18,591 bases of DNA from JBDSYA01 sp039925865 (GCA_039925865.1 JBDSYA010000342.1:1-18591); one strand, 5' to 3'; counted from the first letter of the stretch, positions 7,562 through 15,506 are shown. A program made the numbers and translations. Notes: generated from the sequence alone by a model not told the origin.

Positions 7562-8623
7562 TTAGCTATAGAGATGGCATCTTACAAAATGTCCCGGAAG
7601 TTTTTCCAGTAACTCCGGCTCTATAGACCAGCATTTATCAAATACTTTTGGACACCTTGTGGCAAACTTACAACCCTTTGGAAGTTCTAGTATATGTGGA
7701 ATAATTCCCGGAATAGCCTTCAGCTTATCTTTCGGATGATCCGGATCGGGTAATGATTCTAATAGCCCCGTAGTATAAGGATGCAGCGGAGTTTCAAACA
7801 AAGAATCAACATCGGCAATTTCCTGTATTTTACCGCCATACATAACTATTACTCTGTCACATGTTTCAGCAACAACTCCTAAGTTATGAGTTATTAAAAG
7901 TATTGCAGAATCTTTTCCTTCTTCTTTTAATTTTATCATCAGATCAAGGATCTGCGCCTGTATTGTAACATCGAGCGCAGTGGTGGGCTCGTCTGCAATA
8001 AGTAAAGACGGATTACATGAAAGCGCCATTGCGATCATCACTCTTTGCCGCATCCCTCCGCTGAACTGATGTGGATAATCTTTCATTCTTTTTTCGGGAG
8101 AAGGAATTCCGACCAGCTCAAGCATTTTCACACTTCTGATAAATGCTTCTTCTTTGCTTAATTTTTCGTGTTGCAGCAATACTTCACTTATCTGATCACC
8201 GATTTTCATTACAGGATTTAATGAAGTCATAGGCTCCTGAAATATCATGGCGATCTCCTTACCGCGATAAGCCTTCATCTCATCGTAAGTAAGTTTTAAA
8301 AGATCCTTACCTTTAAAAATAACTTCTCCGCCAACGATCTTTCCGGGCGGGTCGGGAATTAATCTTGTAATAGAATATGCAGTCACTGATTTTCCGGAAC
8401 CGGATTCACCGACAATTCCAAGAACTTCACCTTCATAAATATCAAAACTAACACCGTCAACAGCCTTCGCAGGTACCTTTCCTCTTAAATATTTATCGTT
8501 TTCGTATAAATTTTTTAAATCAATATCCATATGAATATCATCATTGGATATTTGCTTATCAGTAGCTTCTACAAAAAAGTAAGTTCTTATATTTTTAACT
8601 TCGACAAGTTTCTTTTTTTCCAT
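7562..8623 (-). CDS. Peptide ABC transporter ATP-binding protein, OppD/DppD type (N-terminal half equivalent of YejF)
   Basis: The 353-residue ATPase shows Walker A GESGSGKS (72-79), Q129, signature FSGGMRQR (187-194), Walker B LLIADEP (207-213) and H246. The oligopeptide-transporter tail HPYTTGLLESLPDP begins at 281, with cysteines at 318, 324, 331 and 349. It pairs with the downstream ATPase to energise the YejBE-like permeases. Between the first strand (LVEVKNIRTYFF) and AKAVDGVSF there are about 35 extra polar, acidic residues (18-52, including ATDKQISNDD and ENDKYLRGK), longer than the loop usual in OppD. The gene is separated from the permease gene by a 560-base insertion carrying GxxExxY fragments and repeats, so its transcription may depend on read-through or a new promoter. 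Confidence 0.92.
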   Translation of the reverse strand: MEKKKLVEVKNIRTYFFVEATDKQISNDDIHMDIDLKNLYENDKYLRGKVPAKAVDGVSFDIYEGEVLGIVGESGSGKSVTAYSITRLIPDPPGKIVGGEVIFKGKDLLKLTYDEMKAYRGKEIAMIFQEPMTSLNPVMKIGDQISEVLLQHEKLSKEEAFIRSVKMLELVGIPSPEKRMKDYPHQFSGGMRQRVMIAMALSCNPSLLIADEPTTALDVTIQAQILDLMIKLKEEGKDSAILLITHNLGVVAETCDRVIVMYGGKIQEIADVDSLFETPLHPYTTGLLESLPDPDHPKDKLKAIPGIIPHILELPKGCKFATRCPKVFDKCWSIEPELLEKLPGHFVRCHLYS

Positions 8624-8626
8624 TTA

Positions 8627-8866
8627 TTTTTTGCCACAGAGGACACAGAGATTATTTTTATTTTGCACAGTGCACACAAAGTTCAAATTATCACATGCAC
8701 AAAATGTTCATTTTAAAAATGCTTATTTTTAATAATGTGGTTAATTTAATAATTAATTTTTAATTCAAAACGCTTAATAAAAGTTTTAAAAGAATTGATC
8801 GAATGACCATGTTATAACTTACAAGATGGCGCATTATGATAATCTATTTTTATCTGTGGCAAAAAA
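8627..8866. repeat. 240-base segment bounded by a perfect 14-base inverted repeat (MITE-like)
   Basis: Bases 8627-8640 (ttttttgccacaga) are the exact reverse complement of 8853-8866 (tctgtggcaaaaaa). A 12-base direct repeat gaggacacagag also occurs at 8639-8650 and 8867-8878, next to each arm. Inside is decayed sequence including a remnant of a GxxExxY gene. There is no transposase frame and I see no target-site duplication, so it would be non-autonomous if mobile. The cacagag words resemble the interspersed repeats that often flank GxxExxY genes in bacterial genomes, from memory. Confidence 0.6.
8746..8825 (-). pseudogene. Decayed 3' end of a GxxExxY-family gene
   Basis: On the minus strand this stretch reads INSFKTFIKRFELKINY then stop (8746-8748). 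It aligns with NNSLLKSGIKRFVL, the end of the better preserved copy at 8914-9183. DNA similarity continues past the stop: gttcattttaaaaatg occurs at 8705-8720 here and again just after the stop of the other copy (8877-8892), and cgcttaata is shared. Upstream the reading frame is broken by a stop and apparent deletions. It is a relic, not a gene. Confidence 0.55.
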
Positions 8867-8913
8867 GAGGACACAGAGTTCATTTTAAAAATGTTTATTA
8901 TAATAATTAAATT

Positions 8914-9183
8914 TTACAATACAAATCGCTTAATACCGGATTTTAAAAGGCTATTATTAAAATTTAACAAAAGCCCATACTTGTAACTTCCAAGTTTCAT
9001 GTAGCTAAGTATCTGAGCCTGATAAATAGGATCCATTCTTTCAGTACTTTTTAGTTCGACCACTATTTTATGCTCGACAACCAAATCCAATTTAAATATC
9101 CCGATCATATTTTTTTTATAAATAACCTGTAATGGCTTCTGACATTCATAAAAAAGATTTGTTTCTTTTAATTCAATATACAT
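8914..9183 (-). CDS. GxxExxY protein (PD-(D/E)XK superfamily), N-terminally truncated
   Basis: From ATG 9183 the frame gives 89 residues matching the C-terminal two-thirds of the GxxExxY family (PDDEXK_3): KLDLVVEHKIVVELKSTERM, QAQILSYMKLGSYKYGLLLN and LLKSGIKRFVL. The nuclease-like core is present (D33, E43-x-K45, Q57). The family's N-terminal ~35 residues, including the GxxExxY motif itself, are absent; they cannot lie upstream because the intact 3' end of the YejE-like gene is there. A TTG six bases upstream (9189) would overlap the yejE stop as TTGA. The function of the family is unknown. This copy may be non-functional, or translated only by coupling to yejE. Confidence 0.75.
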   Translation of the reverse strand: MYIELKETNLFYECQKPLQVIYKKNMIGIFKLDLVVEHKIVVELKSTERMDPIYQAQILSYMKLGSYKYGLLLNFNNSLLKSGIKRFVL

Positions 9184-9185
9184 AT

Positions 9186-10256
9186 TCAACGCAGTCTGGA
9201 ATAAACCTTTGGATCAAATGCCTCACGAATTGCTTCACCAACAAAGGTAATAGCAAGCAAAGTAAAAAACATAGAAGCTAAAGGCGTCATTATTAACCAC
9301 CAGTTATCAATGTTACTCAAACCCTGCTGCATAAGCTGTCCCCAGCTGGGTGTTGGAGGCGGCAATCCGAATCCTAAATAATCCAGGGATACAAGCTGGA
9401 AAATATTTGCTACAATAATAAAAGGAGCATATGAAATTACGGGAGTTAAAGAATTTGGTAAAATATGTTTAAAAATTATTGTTTTATTTTTTGCACCCAT
9501 AGACACTGCAGCGCTGACATAGTCTCTGGCCTTTTCCCTGTAAAATTCTCCCCGCATGTAATAAGTCATGAAGATCCAGTCAAAAAGTGTCAGGATCAAA
9601 ACTAAAAGAAGAAAGTTAGGCTGAATAATCGAGCTGATTATAATAATGACATACAAAAAAGGAAGTGTTCCCCAGATCTCAATTAATCGTTGTCCTATTA
9701 TATCGACCTTGCCTCCGAAAAATCCCAGAATTGCTCCTATTGCAATTCCAATAATGAATGAGAACACAGTGACTACCAATGAAAATGATATTCCAATGTT
9801 AAATCCATAAACTAACCTTGCGAATACATCCCTGCCACGGTCATCAGTACCTGCCCAATGTGAAAGAGAAGGAGTATGCGGAGGATTTCCTTCAAGCTCA
9901 TTTAATAAATTTTCATTTGGTCCAAAAGGATACAGAGGCATTAATACCCAGTTACCCTGATCTGAATCTTTATATTCCTGATTGAGAATTCTATAATTTG
10001 CTTCCCCATAAGGATCTTTTTTCTGACCAAGATCTGTAGCCTGATAAGTTTTAAATAAAGGAAAATACATATTGCCGTCATAGCTTAACAACAATGCATC
10101 TCGTCCTACAAAGAGCGGCAGAATAAAAGATATAACGTAAACAGTTGTAATTATAAGGAAAGCATAATAACCTCTCTTGAGAGTTTTAAATTTTTTCCAT
10201 CTCTTCTGTAAAATTGATAGCGAAACCTGTTTTTCTTTTACTACTTCGTCAGCCAT
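9186..10256 (-). CDS. yejE: Peptide ABC transporter permease, YejE/OppC type
   Basis: The 356-residue inner-membrane permease has TM1 at about residues 31-50, a long periplasmic segment to about 132, then HWAGTDDRGRDVFARLVYGF and five further helices. The cytoplasmic EAA loop that contacts the ATPases is AAVSMGAKNKTIIFKHILP (249-267). The segments LLSYDGNMYFPLFKTYQATD in the periplasmic part and GEAIREAFDPK at the end resemble E. coli YejE more than OppC or DppC. YejABEF imports peptides and microcin C. The C-terminus is complete. A GxxExxY fragment follows directly after the stop. The 126-base gap to the preceding yejB-like gene is AT-rich with no recognisable gene or ribosome-binding site. 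Confidence 0.88.
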   Translation of the reverse strand: MADEVVKEKQVSLSILQKRWKKFKTLKRGYYAFLIITTVYVISFILPLFVGRDALLLSYDGNMYFPLFKTYQATDLGQKKDPYGEANYRILNQEYKDSDQGNWVLMPLYPFGPNENLLNELEGNPPHTPSLSHWAGTDDRGRDVFARLVYGFNIGISFSLVVTVFSFIIGIAIGAILGFFGGKVDIIGQRLIEIWGTLPFLYVIIIISSIIQPNFLLLVLILTLFDWIFMTYYMRGEFYREKARDYVSAAVSMGAKNKTIIFKHILPNSLTPVISYAPFIIVANIFQLVSLDYLGFGLPPPTPSWGQLMQQGLSNIDNWWLIMTPLASMFFTLLAITFVGEAIREAFDPKVYSRLR

Positions 10257-10382
10257 TTTTAAAGCTTATCTGTTAGTATTTTCTAAATTTTTTTAAAAGT
10301 ATTTTATATTTTATTTGAAAAATAAATTGTTTGCTTTACAAATCTTTAAAAAAATTTATTTGACAGCAAATAAATAAAACAA

Positions 10383-11411
10383 TTATTTAAACCTGATCCT
10401 CGGATCGATCAAAGCATAAAGTATATCAGATATAATATTTCCCACAAGTAACAATAATGTTGAGATAACAAGTATACCCATAACAACTGGATAATCCCTG
10501 TCAATAATAGAATTATAACCGAGCAAACCCATTCCGTTAATATTAAAAACTTTTTCTATTAAAAAACTTCCTGCAAGTATAAGCGATATAAAATGTCCAA
10601 GCCCGGTAGCAATTGGTATCAGTGAATTTCTAAGGGCATGTCCGAAAATAACTTTTCTTTCGGAAAGACCTTTTGAAAAAGCAGTTCTGACATAATCCTG
10701 ACTAAGATTCTCTATTACAGAATTTTTTGTTAGAATAGTCAGAGTTGCAAAACTTCCAAGCATATATGATATCACGGGAAGGATTGTGTGTTCGATCTGA
10801 TCTGTTATTTTTTCCCAGGCAGACAATGATTCCCAATTTTCCGAACGGAATCCACCCAGTGGGAACACGTCCCAGAAACTGCCTCCGCCGAAAAGCACAA
10901 GCATCATTGCTCCGAATGCAAAGCCCGGAATTGATCGTCCGATAAAAATTAAAACAGATGAGAGGATATCAAATGAAGAGCCGTTCTTAACAGCCTTGTA
11001 AACTCCGAGGGGCACACATACAATGTATGTAAGAAGAAAACCAATTAATCCGAAATAAATTGAAACAGGAAATCTGGATTTGATCACATCCCAAACCGGT
11101 TCATTGTATTTATATGAAGTGCCAAGATCAAATTTAAATAAATTACCTACCCAAATTATATATCTTTCATATACGGGTTTATCAAAACCATAAAATCTTT
11201 TCAGTTCATCTATGGCTTCCTGAGGAATATTTTGTGAATTACTGCCGCTGCTTACTTCTCCGCCCTGTTGCTGCCCGCCGCTGCGCATCTGCATCAGCGC
11301 TGTTTCTACAGGTCCACCGGGTACGAACTGAAGAATTAAGAACGTGATTAATGTGATCCCAAAAAAAGTAGGAATGATTAACAGAAATCTTCGAATGAAA
11401 TAAAAAGTCAT
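10383..11411 (-). CDS. yejB: Peptide ABC transporter permease, YejB/OppB type
   Basis: The 342-residue permease starts with a single TM helix (IRRFLLIIPTFFGITLITF), followed by FVPGGPVETAL, a Gly/Gln/Ser-rich periplasmic linker (44-62) and EAIDELKRFYGFDKPVYERY. Five further helices follow, with an EAA-type loop at 243-265 (TAFSKGLSERKVIFGHALRN). PGGPV, YGFDKP, RSIPGF, FPLGGF, LTKNS and MGLLGY at equivalent places match my recollection of E. coli YejB closely. It forms the translocation pore with the YejE-like subunit. It lies 30 bases after the binding-protein gene, in an operon. No Shine-Dalgarno sequence is obvious. Confidence 0.9.
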   Translation of the reverse strand: MTFYFIRRFLLIIPTFFGITLITFLILQFVPGGPVETALMQMRSGGQQQGGEVSSGSNSQNIPQEAIDELKRFYGFDKPVYERYIIWVGNLFKFDLGTSYKYNEPVWDVIKSRFPVSIYFGLIGFLLTYIVCVPLGVYKAVKNGSSFDILSSVLIFIGRSIPGFAFGAMMLVLFGGGSFWDVFPLGGFRSENWESLSAWEKITDQIEHTILPVISYMLGSFATLTILTKNSVIENLSQDYVRTAFSKGLSERKVIFGHALRNSLIPIATGLGHFISLILAGSFLIEKVFNINGMGLLGYNSIIDRDYPVVMGILVISTLLLLVGNIISDILYALIDPRIRFK

Positions 11412-11441
11412 CTAATAAATTTTTAGCTGCTGAATGTTAAA

Positions 11442-13409
11442 CTAATTCAAGGCGACCTTTTCACCTTTGTTTTCCCGCTCAACAACTTTAAGCCAGTAAC
11501 TTTCATCAACTTCTTCGACCGTAAGTTTCCTGTCTTTATTTTTTGAAGCATCTTCGTATTCTTCATTTCTTTTCGGATCAGACCACCACATAGCAAAGAT
11601 TGACTGTTCCGTCCCGCTGTAAAAATCATCAAATCTTGAAAGGTACCATTTAGGATAACCAAATTTATTATGCCAGAGCAATCTTGTATAATCTGCATAC
11701 CATCCGAAAATATAAGGCTGCATCGCAACAATAATGCTGTCCATTTGTCTTGTCAGCTCTACTCTCTCTTTTTTATCATAAGAGATATTATATTTTGCTA
11801 CAAGCTTATCCACATCAAGATTTTTATAACCCGGCCAGTTGGTGCTGTTTGTATCTTCTGCAGTCCTGGAAACGATATTAAATTCATGGCTTGGAGGATT
11901 TTGCCCTGCCCAGTTTACCTGGATCAGATTAAAATTCCTTTGATTACCGATCTTGAACTGTGTTGTACCGTCAACTTGTTTTAAATTTAATTTCACTCCT
12001 GCTTTTTTTAGATCCTCCTGAAAAATTGTGAGATATCTTTCCTGTGACGGCTGAGTAAATGTTAATTCAATTTCAAATGGCTTTCCGTTTTTCATTCTGT
12101 ACCCATCAGAATTTTTTTCTTTCCATCCTGCTTCTTCAAGCAGCATGATCGCGCTGTCTAAATTAAATCCTGAAACATAATTTCCTGGATTTGCATATGG
12201 AGTGGCGGGGAACAGTGATTTTGTCGGCTTGTATGCATTATAAAATAATTTTTCATTGAACTTATCAATGTCATACAACATTTGGAATGCTTTTCTGACT
12301 TTAATATCATCAAACGGAGCCTTTCGTAAATTAAATGCAAGGCCTGAAAGTCCGGCAGGATTTTGATTGAAAATTCTTCTCTTTATAACAATGCCTCTTT
12401 TCACATCATCGAAATCAGTTTTTTCAGCCCACCATTGCGCACGGTTAACACTGTAAACATCAGTCTCGCCTTTTTTGAACTTTTCAAACATCAATGTTTC
12501 ATCTGAAACTACATCCGTTTTGATAATGTCAAAATTATTCAGACCGGTTGAAAATCTTTCTTTCTCTGCCCAGTAATCACTTCTTCTTCTTAAGATAATT
12601 GATCTTTCTTTTTCAACGTCTTCCTTTTTAACATAATAAGGTCCGGTGCCCGGTACTACATCGTAATTGTGTTTGCTCAAATAATCTGAAGCTGTTTCAG
12701 TTCCAATAACATGTGCAGGAAGAATTCTTATTCCTCCGGCAATTGATAATGGTAGCCATCCGTCTTTTTTTGCTTTGAATACTACTATATATTTACTTTC
12801 TGCAACAGGATCTTCAAGATACTCTTTATATACTTCTCCTGTTCCTGATAGTAATCCTCTGTCAGTTGCGAGTTTCCAAGTTGCAAGTATATCATCCGAT
12901 GTAACAGGTTTACCGTCTGCCCATCTTGCGATTGGATTTATTCTGAACTTATAAGTTTTTTTATCTTCAGAAACCTGCCAGTGAGATGCAAGTCTTGGTA
13001 TATAATCTTCCGTTACCGGATCAGTGTTTAATAAACTTTCATAAATAAGATTCTGCATCATTCGTGTGTAATATGAATTTTCATCTTTGCCGTATTGCCT
13101 TAACGTCGCCGGAAAATCCGGAATAGACCAGGAAATACTTCCGCCTTTAACAGCTTTAGGATCTCCGAGAAAATTATAAGTTGTATTAGTTGTCCATCCT
13201 TCGCCTGTAAATCCGCTCCCACCCTGCTCTGCAGTTACAGAAGGATCCGGTCCGGCGGGCGTGTCAAATTGTTTTATAGAGATCGGTTGTGTTTGTACTG
13301 TTGATTTTGATTTGGTGTCCTTGGAGTCTTTACTTCCGCAGGAAATAAAAAGGGTTGCACTAATTGTAAAAATGGTAAGAATAAGAAGAGAAAGTTTTAT
13401 CTTCTTCAT
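11442..13409 (-). CDS. yejA: Peptide-binding lipoprotein, YejA-like (solute-binding protein family 5)
   Basis: The 655-residue protein begins with a lipoprotein signal peptide and a lipobox at FISC (C24), so it is probably anchored in a membrane facing the periplasm. A Gly/Thr-rich linker precedes the family 5 peptide-binding domain, which starts near DPKAVKGGSISWSIP (83-97). Diagnostic segments are YESLLNTD (123-130), ARWADGKPVTSDD (161-173), and FNLRKAPFDD with VRKAF (358-374), then LFYNAYKPTKSLFP. The latter resemble YejA more than OppA. It delivers peptides to the YejBE-like permeases. It is the first gene of the operon and has a strong ribosome-binding site; the divergent spacer upstream should hold the operon promoter. 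E. coli YejA is soluble and about 600 residues, so the lipid anchor and acidic tail are additions. Confidence 0.88.
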   Translation of the reverse strand: MKKIKLSLLILTIFTISATLFISCGSKDSKDTKSKSTVQTQPISIKQFDTPAGPDPSVTAEQGGSGFTGEGWTTNTTYNFLGDPKAVKGGSISWSIPDFPATLRQYGKDENSYYTRMMQNLIYESLLNTDPVTEDYIPRLASHWQVSEDKKTYKFRINPIARWADGKPVTSDDILATWKLATDRGLLSGTGEVYKEYLEDPVAESKYIVVFKAKKDGWLPLSIAGGIRILPAHVIGTETASDYLSKHNYDVVPGTGPYYVKKEDVEKERSIILRRRSDYWAEKERFSTGLNNFDIIKTDVVSDETLMFEKFKKGETDVYSVNRAQWWAEKTDFDDVKRGIVIKRRIFNQNPAGLSGLAFNLRKAPFDDIKVRKAFQMLYDIDKFNEKLFYNAYKPTKSLFPATPYANPGNYVSGFNLDSAIMLLEEAGWKEKNSDGYRMKNGKPFEIELTFTQPSQERYLTIFQEDLKKAGVKLNLKQVDGTTQFKIGNQRNFNLIQVNWAGQNPPSHEFNIVSRTAEDTNSTNWPGYKNLDVDKLVAKYNISYDKKERVELTRQMDSIIVAMQPYIFGWYADYTRLLWHNKFGYPKWYLSRFDDFYSGTEQSIFAMWWSDPKRNEEYEDASKNKDRKLTVEEVDESYWLKVVERENKGEKVALN

Positions 13410-13415
13410 TAATAT

Positions 13416-13423
13416 CTCCTTCT
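13416..13423 (-). promoter_or_regulatory. Strong Shine-Dalgarno sequence for the YejA-like gene
   Basis: On the minus strand agaaggag lies 6 bases before the ATG at 13409. It fixes the start of the binding-protein gene and contrasts with the SD-less starts of most other genes in the window. Confidence 0.8.
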
Positions 13424-13727
13424 GTTATAAAATTAAGTTTTAATATAAATTTAAAAGTTAAAAGTAAAAAGTTAAATTCAAAGTGGTTAAGTCTAGCGAA
13501 GTCTAGCAGAGGCTAACAGAGGCTAATCAAACTTTAATGAGATTATTTGAAAATTAAAATTAAAATTTTAAATTATAAATTGAAATATGATGCGCTAATC
13601 TCTTCAAAATGTTAAATGCTTTATCTATCTTGATAAAAATTTTTTAAAAAATTATAAATCATTTCTTGTTTAGAAATTATTTCCTTCCGGAGTGTGTTCT
13701 AGGCAATAAAAAATCAGGAGCATATAA
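13424..13727. other. Divergent intergenic region with two short tandem arrays
   Basis: This AT-rich spacer separates the Yej operon (leftward) from the first T9SS cargo gene (rightward) and should hold promoters for both. It contains three heptamers (aaaagtt, aaaagta, aaaagtt) at 13453-13473. Four related 10-base units (aagtctagcg, aagtctagca, gaggctaaca, gaggctaatc) lie at 13489-13528. Further right there are A/T-only runs and a palindrome (aattttttaaaaaatt). A good Shine-Dalgarno aggag at 13716-13720 serves the rightward gene. I could not identify a convincing promoter. Confidence 0.7.
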
Positions 13728-15191
13728 ATGAACAACTTCAAACTTATTTTTACTTTCTTTACATTTTTATTTTTAATTAAAATTTCTTCAGCACAACCTC
13801 TACAGTTTATTAATGCATTTCCAAATGCTTCATTTTCAAATCCATTATTCCTTACACATTCTAATGACGGAACTAACAGGATATTCATTGCAGAAAAAAA
13901 CGGAATTGTTAAAGTGCTTCCTAATGATTCTTCTACCAGTAATGTGAAGATCTTTCTTAATATGACCAACTTAATTATCACAGGAAGCGAGAGAGGACTT
14001 TTAGGACTTGCTTTCCATCCTGACTATGCAAACAACGGATACTTTTATGTTAATTATACAAGAGCAAGTGACGGTGCTACAAAAGTCTCAAGATTTACCA
14101 GAAGCGCATCCGATCCTGATAAAGCTGATTCGTTAAGTGAATTTAACATTATAACTATATCTCAGCCATTTTCAAATCATAACGGAGGAATAATATTTTT
14201 TGGAATAGACGGATATTTGTATGTCGGTATGGGTGACGGAGGAAGCGGCAATGATCCGGGAAACAGAGCACAAAATGTAAATGAATTATTGGGAAAAATT
14301 TTAAGGATCGATGTAAATACTTCTACAGGCGGTAATAATTATGGAATACCTTCTACCAATCCTTTTGCAGGCGGCGGCGGAAGACCTGAAATATTTACTG
14401 TTGGAATGAGAAATCCCTGGAGAATGAGCCAGGATCCTGTTACAGGAATAATTTATTGCGGGGATGTTGGTCAGGATGCATGGGAAGAAATTGATATTAT
14501 TGAGGTTGGTAAAAACTATGGATGGAGATGTTACGAAGGAAATCACCCGACTATAAACGTTAGCAGCTGTACTCAGCCAATGGCATCTTATACTTTTCCA
14601 ATTAAGGAATATGCAAATGCCGGCTCGGATATTTCTATTACCGGTGGCTATGTTTACAGGGGAATCAGGAGACCTGAATTAACAGGAAGATATATTTATT
14701 CAGATTACGGAAGCAGAAAAACCTGGAAATTAAAATACGAAGGCGGAATTGTCACAGAAGATGAATTTCTTTTTAACGCACCTTCAAATGTTTATTCATA
14801 CGGTACAGATCAGCGAGGCGAATTATATTTATGCGGAGCCAACAGTATTATTTACAGATTCAATAAAAGTGATCTTGTTGCAGTAAACGGCAACGGATCA
14901 AATGTTCCTGAAGGTTTTACTCTTGAACAAAATTATCCAAATCCATTCAATCCATCAACAAGCATTAAATATTCAATTCCTGAATTATCTAAAGTCAAAC
15001 TTTCAATTTTTGACGTTACAGGAAAAACTATTAATACTTTGGTTAACACAGCTCAGTTAGCAGGTGAATATAATATTTCATGGAATGGTAAAGATGGTTT
15101 CGGCAACAGCGTTCCGAGCGGGGCTTATTTTTATAGCTTAACTTCTGATAAAGGATTTTCTGAGACGAAGAGAATGGTGCTGGTAAAATAG
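13728..15191 (+). CDS. Secreted PQQ-type glucose/sorbosone dehydrogenase-like propeller with T9SS sorting domain
   Basis: The 487-residue protein has a Sec signal peptide (1 to about 22, cleaved near SSA-QP). A six-bladed propeller of the glucose/sorbosone dehydrogenase (GSDH) family spans about 25-378. Recognisable motifs are ERGLLGLAFHPDY (88-100), SNHNGG with the probable catalytic His151, GMRNPWR (227-232) with the family's PQQ-contacting Arg228, and GDVGQDAWEEID (245-256). Members oxidise aldose sugars with PQQ, though some lack activity and PQQ supply is unknown here. The C-terminus (398-487) is a T9SS sorting domain: QNYPNPFNPSTSIKYS, GKTINTLVN, SGAYFYSL, ETKRMVLVK. The protein is therefore exported through the outer membrane and probably attached to the cell surface. 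The start is fixed by the Shine-Dalgarno aggag 7 bases upstream. It is the first of three T9SS cargo genes. Confidence 0.9.
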   Translation: MNNFKLIFTFFTFLFLIKISSAQPLQFINAFPNASFSNPLFLTHSNDGTNRIFIAEKNGIVKVLPNDSSTSNVKIFLNMTNLIITGSERGLLGLAFHPDYANNGYFYVNYTRASDGATKVSRFTRSASDPDKADSLSEFNIITISQPFSNHNGGIIFFGIDGYLYVGMGDGGSGNDPGNRAQNVNELLGKILRIDVNTSTGGNNYGIPSTNPFAGGGGRPEIFTVGMRNPWRMSQDPVTGIIYCGDVGQDAWEEIDIIEVGKNYGWRCYEGNHPTINVSSCTQPMASYTFPIKEYANAGSDISITGGYVYRGIRRPELTGRYIYSDYGSRKTWKLKYEGGIVTEDEFLFNAPSNVYSYGTDQRGELYLCGANSIIYRFNKSDLVAVNGNGSNVPEGFTLEQNYPNPFNPSTSIKYSIPELSKVKLSIFDVTGKTINTLVNTAQLAGEYNISWNGKDGFGNSVPSGAYFYSLTSDKGFSETKRMVLVK

Positions 15192-15194
15192 TTT

Positions 15195-15225
15195 GTAGAG
15201 TCAGTAGAGTTTGAGTTTGTAGAGT
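15195..15225. repeat. Short repeats of gtagagt just after the dehydrogenase stop
   Basis: gtagagt occurs at 15195-15201, 15204-15210 and 15219-15225, the first two at a 9-base spacing. The same core (gtagagtgt on the minus strand) forms the 9-base array at 6356-6463. The array begins three bases after the TAG stop (15189-15191). Confidence 0.55.
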
Positions 15226-15243
15226 TAAGTGACCTAAAATTAA

Positions 15244-15288
15244 AAAAGTTCGGATTGATTAAAAATTCAGTCTGAACTTTTCATTTTT
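15244..15288 (+). terminator. Rho-independent terminator after the dehydrogenase gene
   Basis: aaaagttcggattga (15244-15258) pairs with tcagtctgaactttt (15267-15281) over 15 positions with two G-U wobbles and an 8-base loop. The T-rich sequence cattttt follows. The A-run before the stem means it could also work in the opposite direction. Confidence 0.8.
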
Positions 15289-15506
15289 AGCACAGCTGTA
15301 TATTCGACAAATCGAAATTCCTGTCCTGAAAAATTCGATCCAAATCCCTTTGTTTTGAACTGCTATTTGACTTTATATATATTTTTACGAAAATCATTTT
15401 CAAAAAAACGTCGCACAAACGAGAAAAGAAATCTTTGCATTGTATTGTTTGAAATTGTATTTTGTTTATAAATTCAAGCAGGTAATATACAATAGAATTA
15501 TTAATT
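15289..15506. other. Intergenic leader of the second T9SS cargo gene
   Basis: No ORF or RNA gene is recognisable here. It should contain the promoter of the next gene because a terminator lies just upstream. There is no Shine-Dalgarno sequence within 20 bases of the ATG at 15507, and the immediate leader is A/T-only. Confidence 0.5.

Noticed and set aside
8531..8716. Plus-strand ORF containing FATEDTE
   Set aside because: It is antisense to the start of the OppD-like gene followed by the cacagag repeat, which often produces such spurious peptides.
8627..8866. Complete insertion sequence
   Set aside because: There is no transposase frame and no target-site duplication; only the inverted repeats are supported, so it is described as a repeat.
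10257..10382. Imperfect inverted repeat (attgtttgct / agcaaat...aaacaat) between the yejE- and yejB-like genes
   Set aside because: Pairing needs large bulges and the sequence is nearly all A/T; no regulatory meaning can be supported.
15435..15464. Possible Bacteroidota promoter, TTG-N20-TATTTTG, upstream of the second T9SS gene
   Set aside because: The -7 element deviates from TAnnTTTG and such matches are expected by chance in AT-rich DNA.
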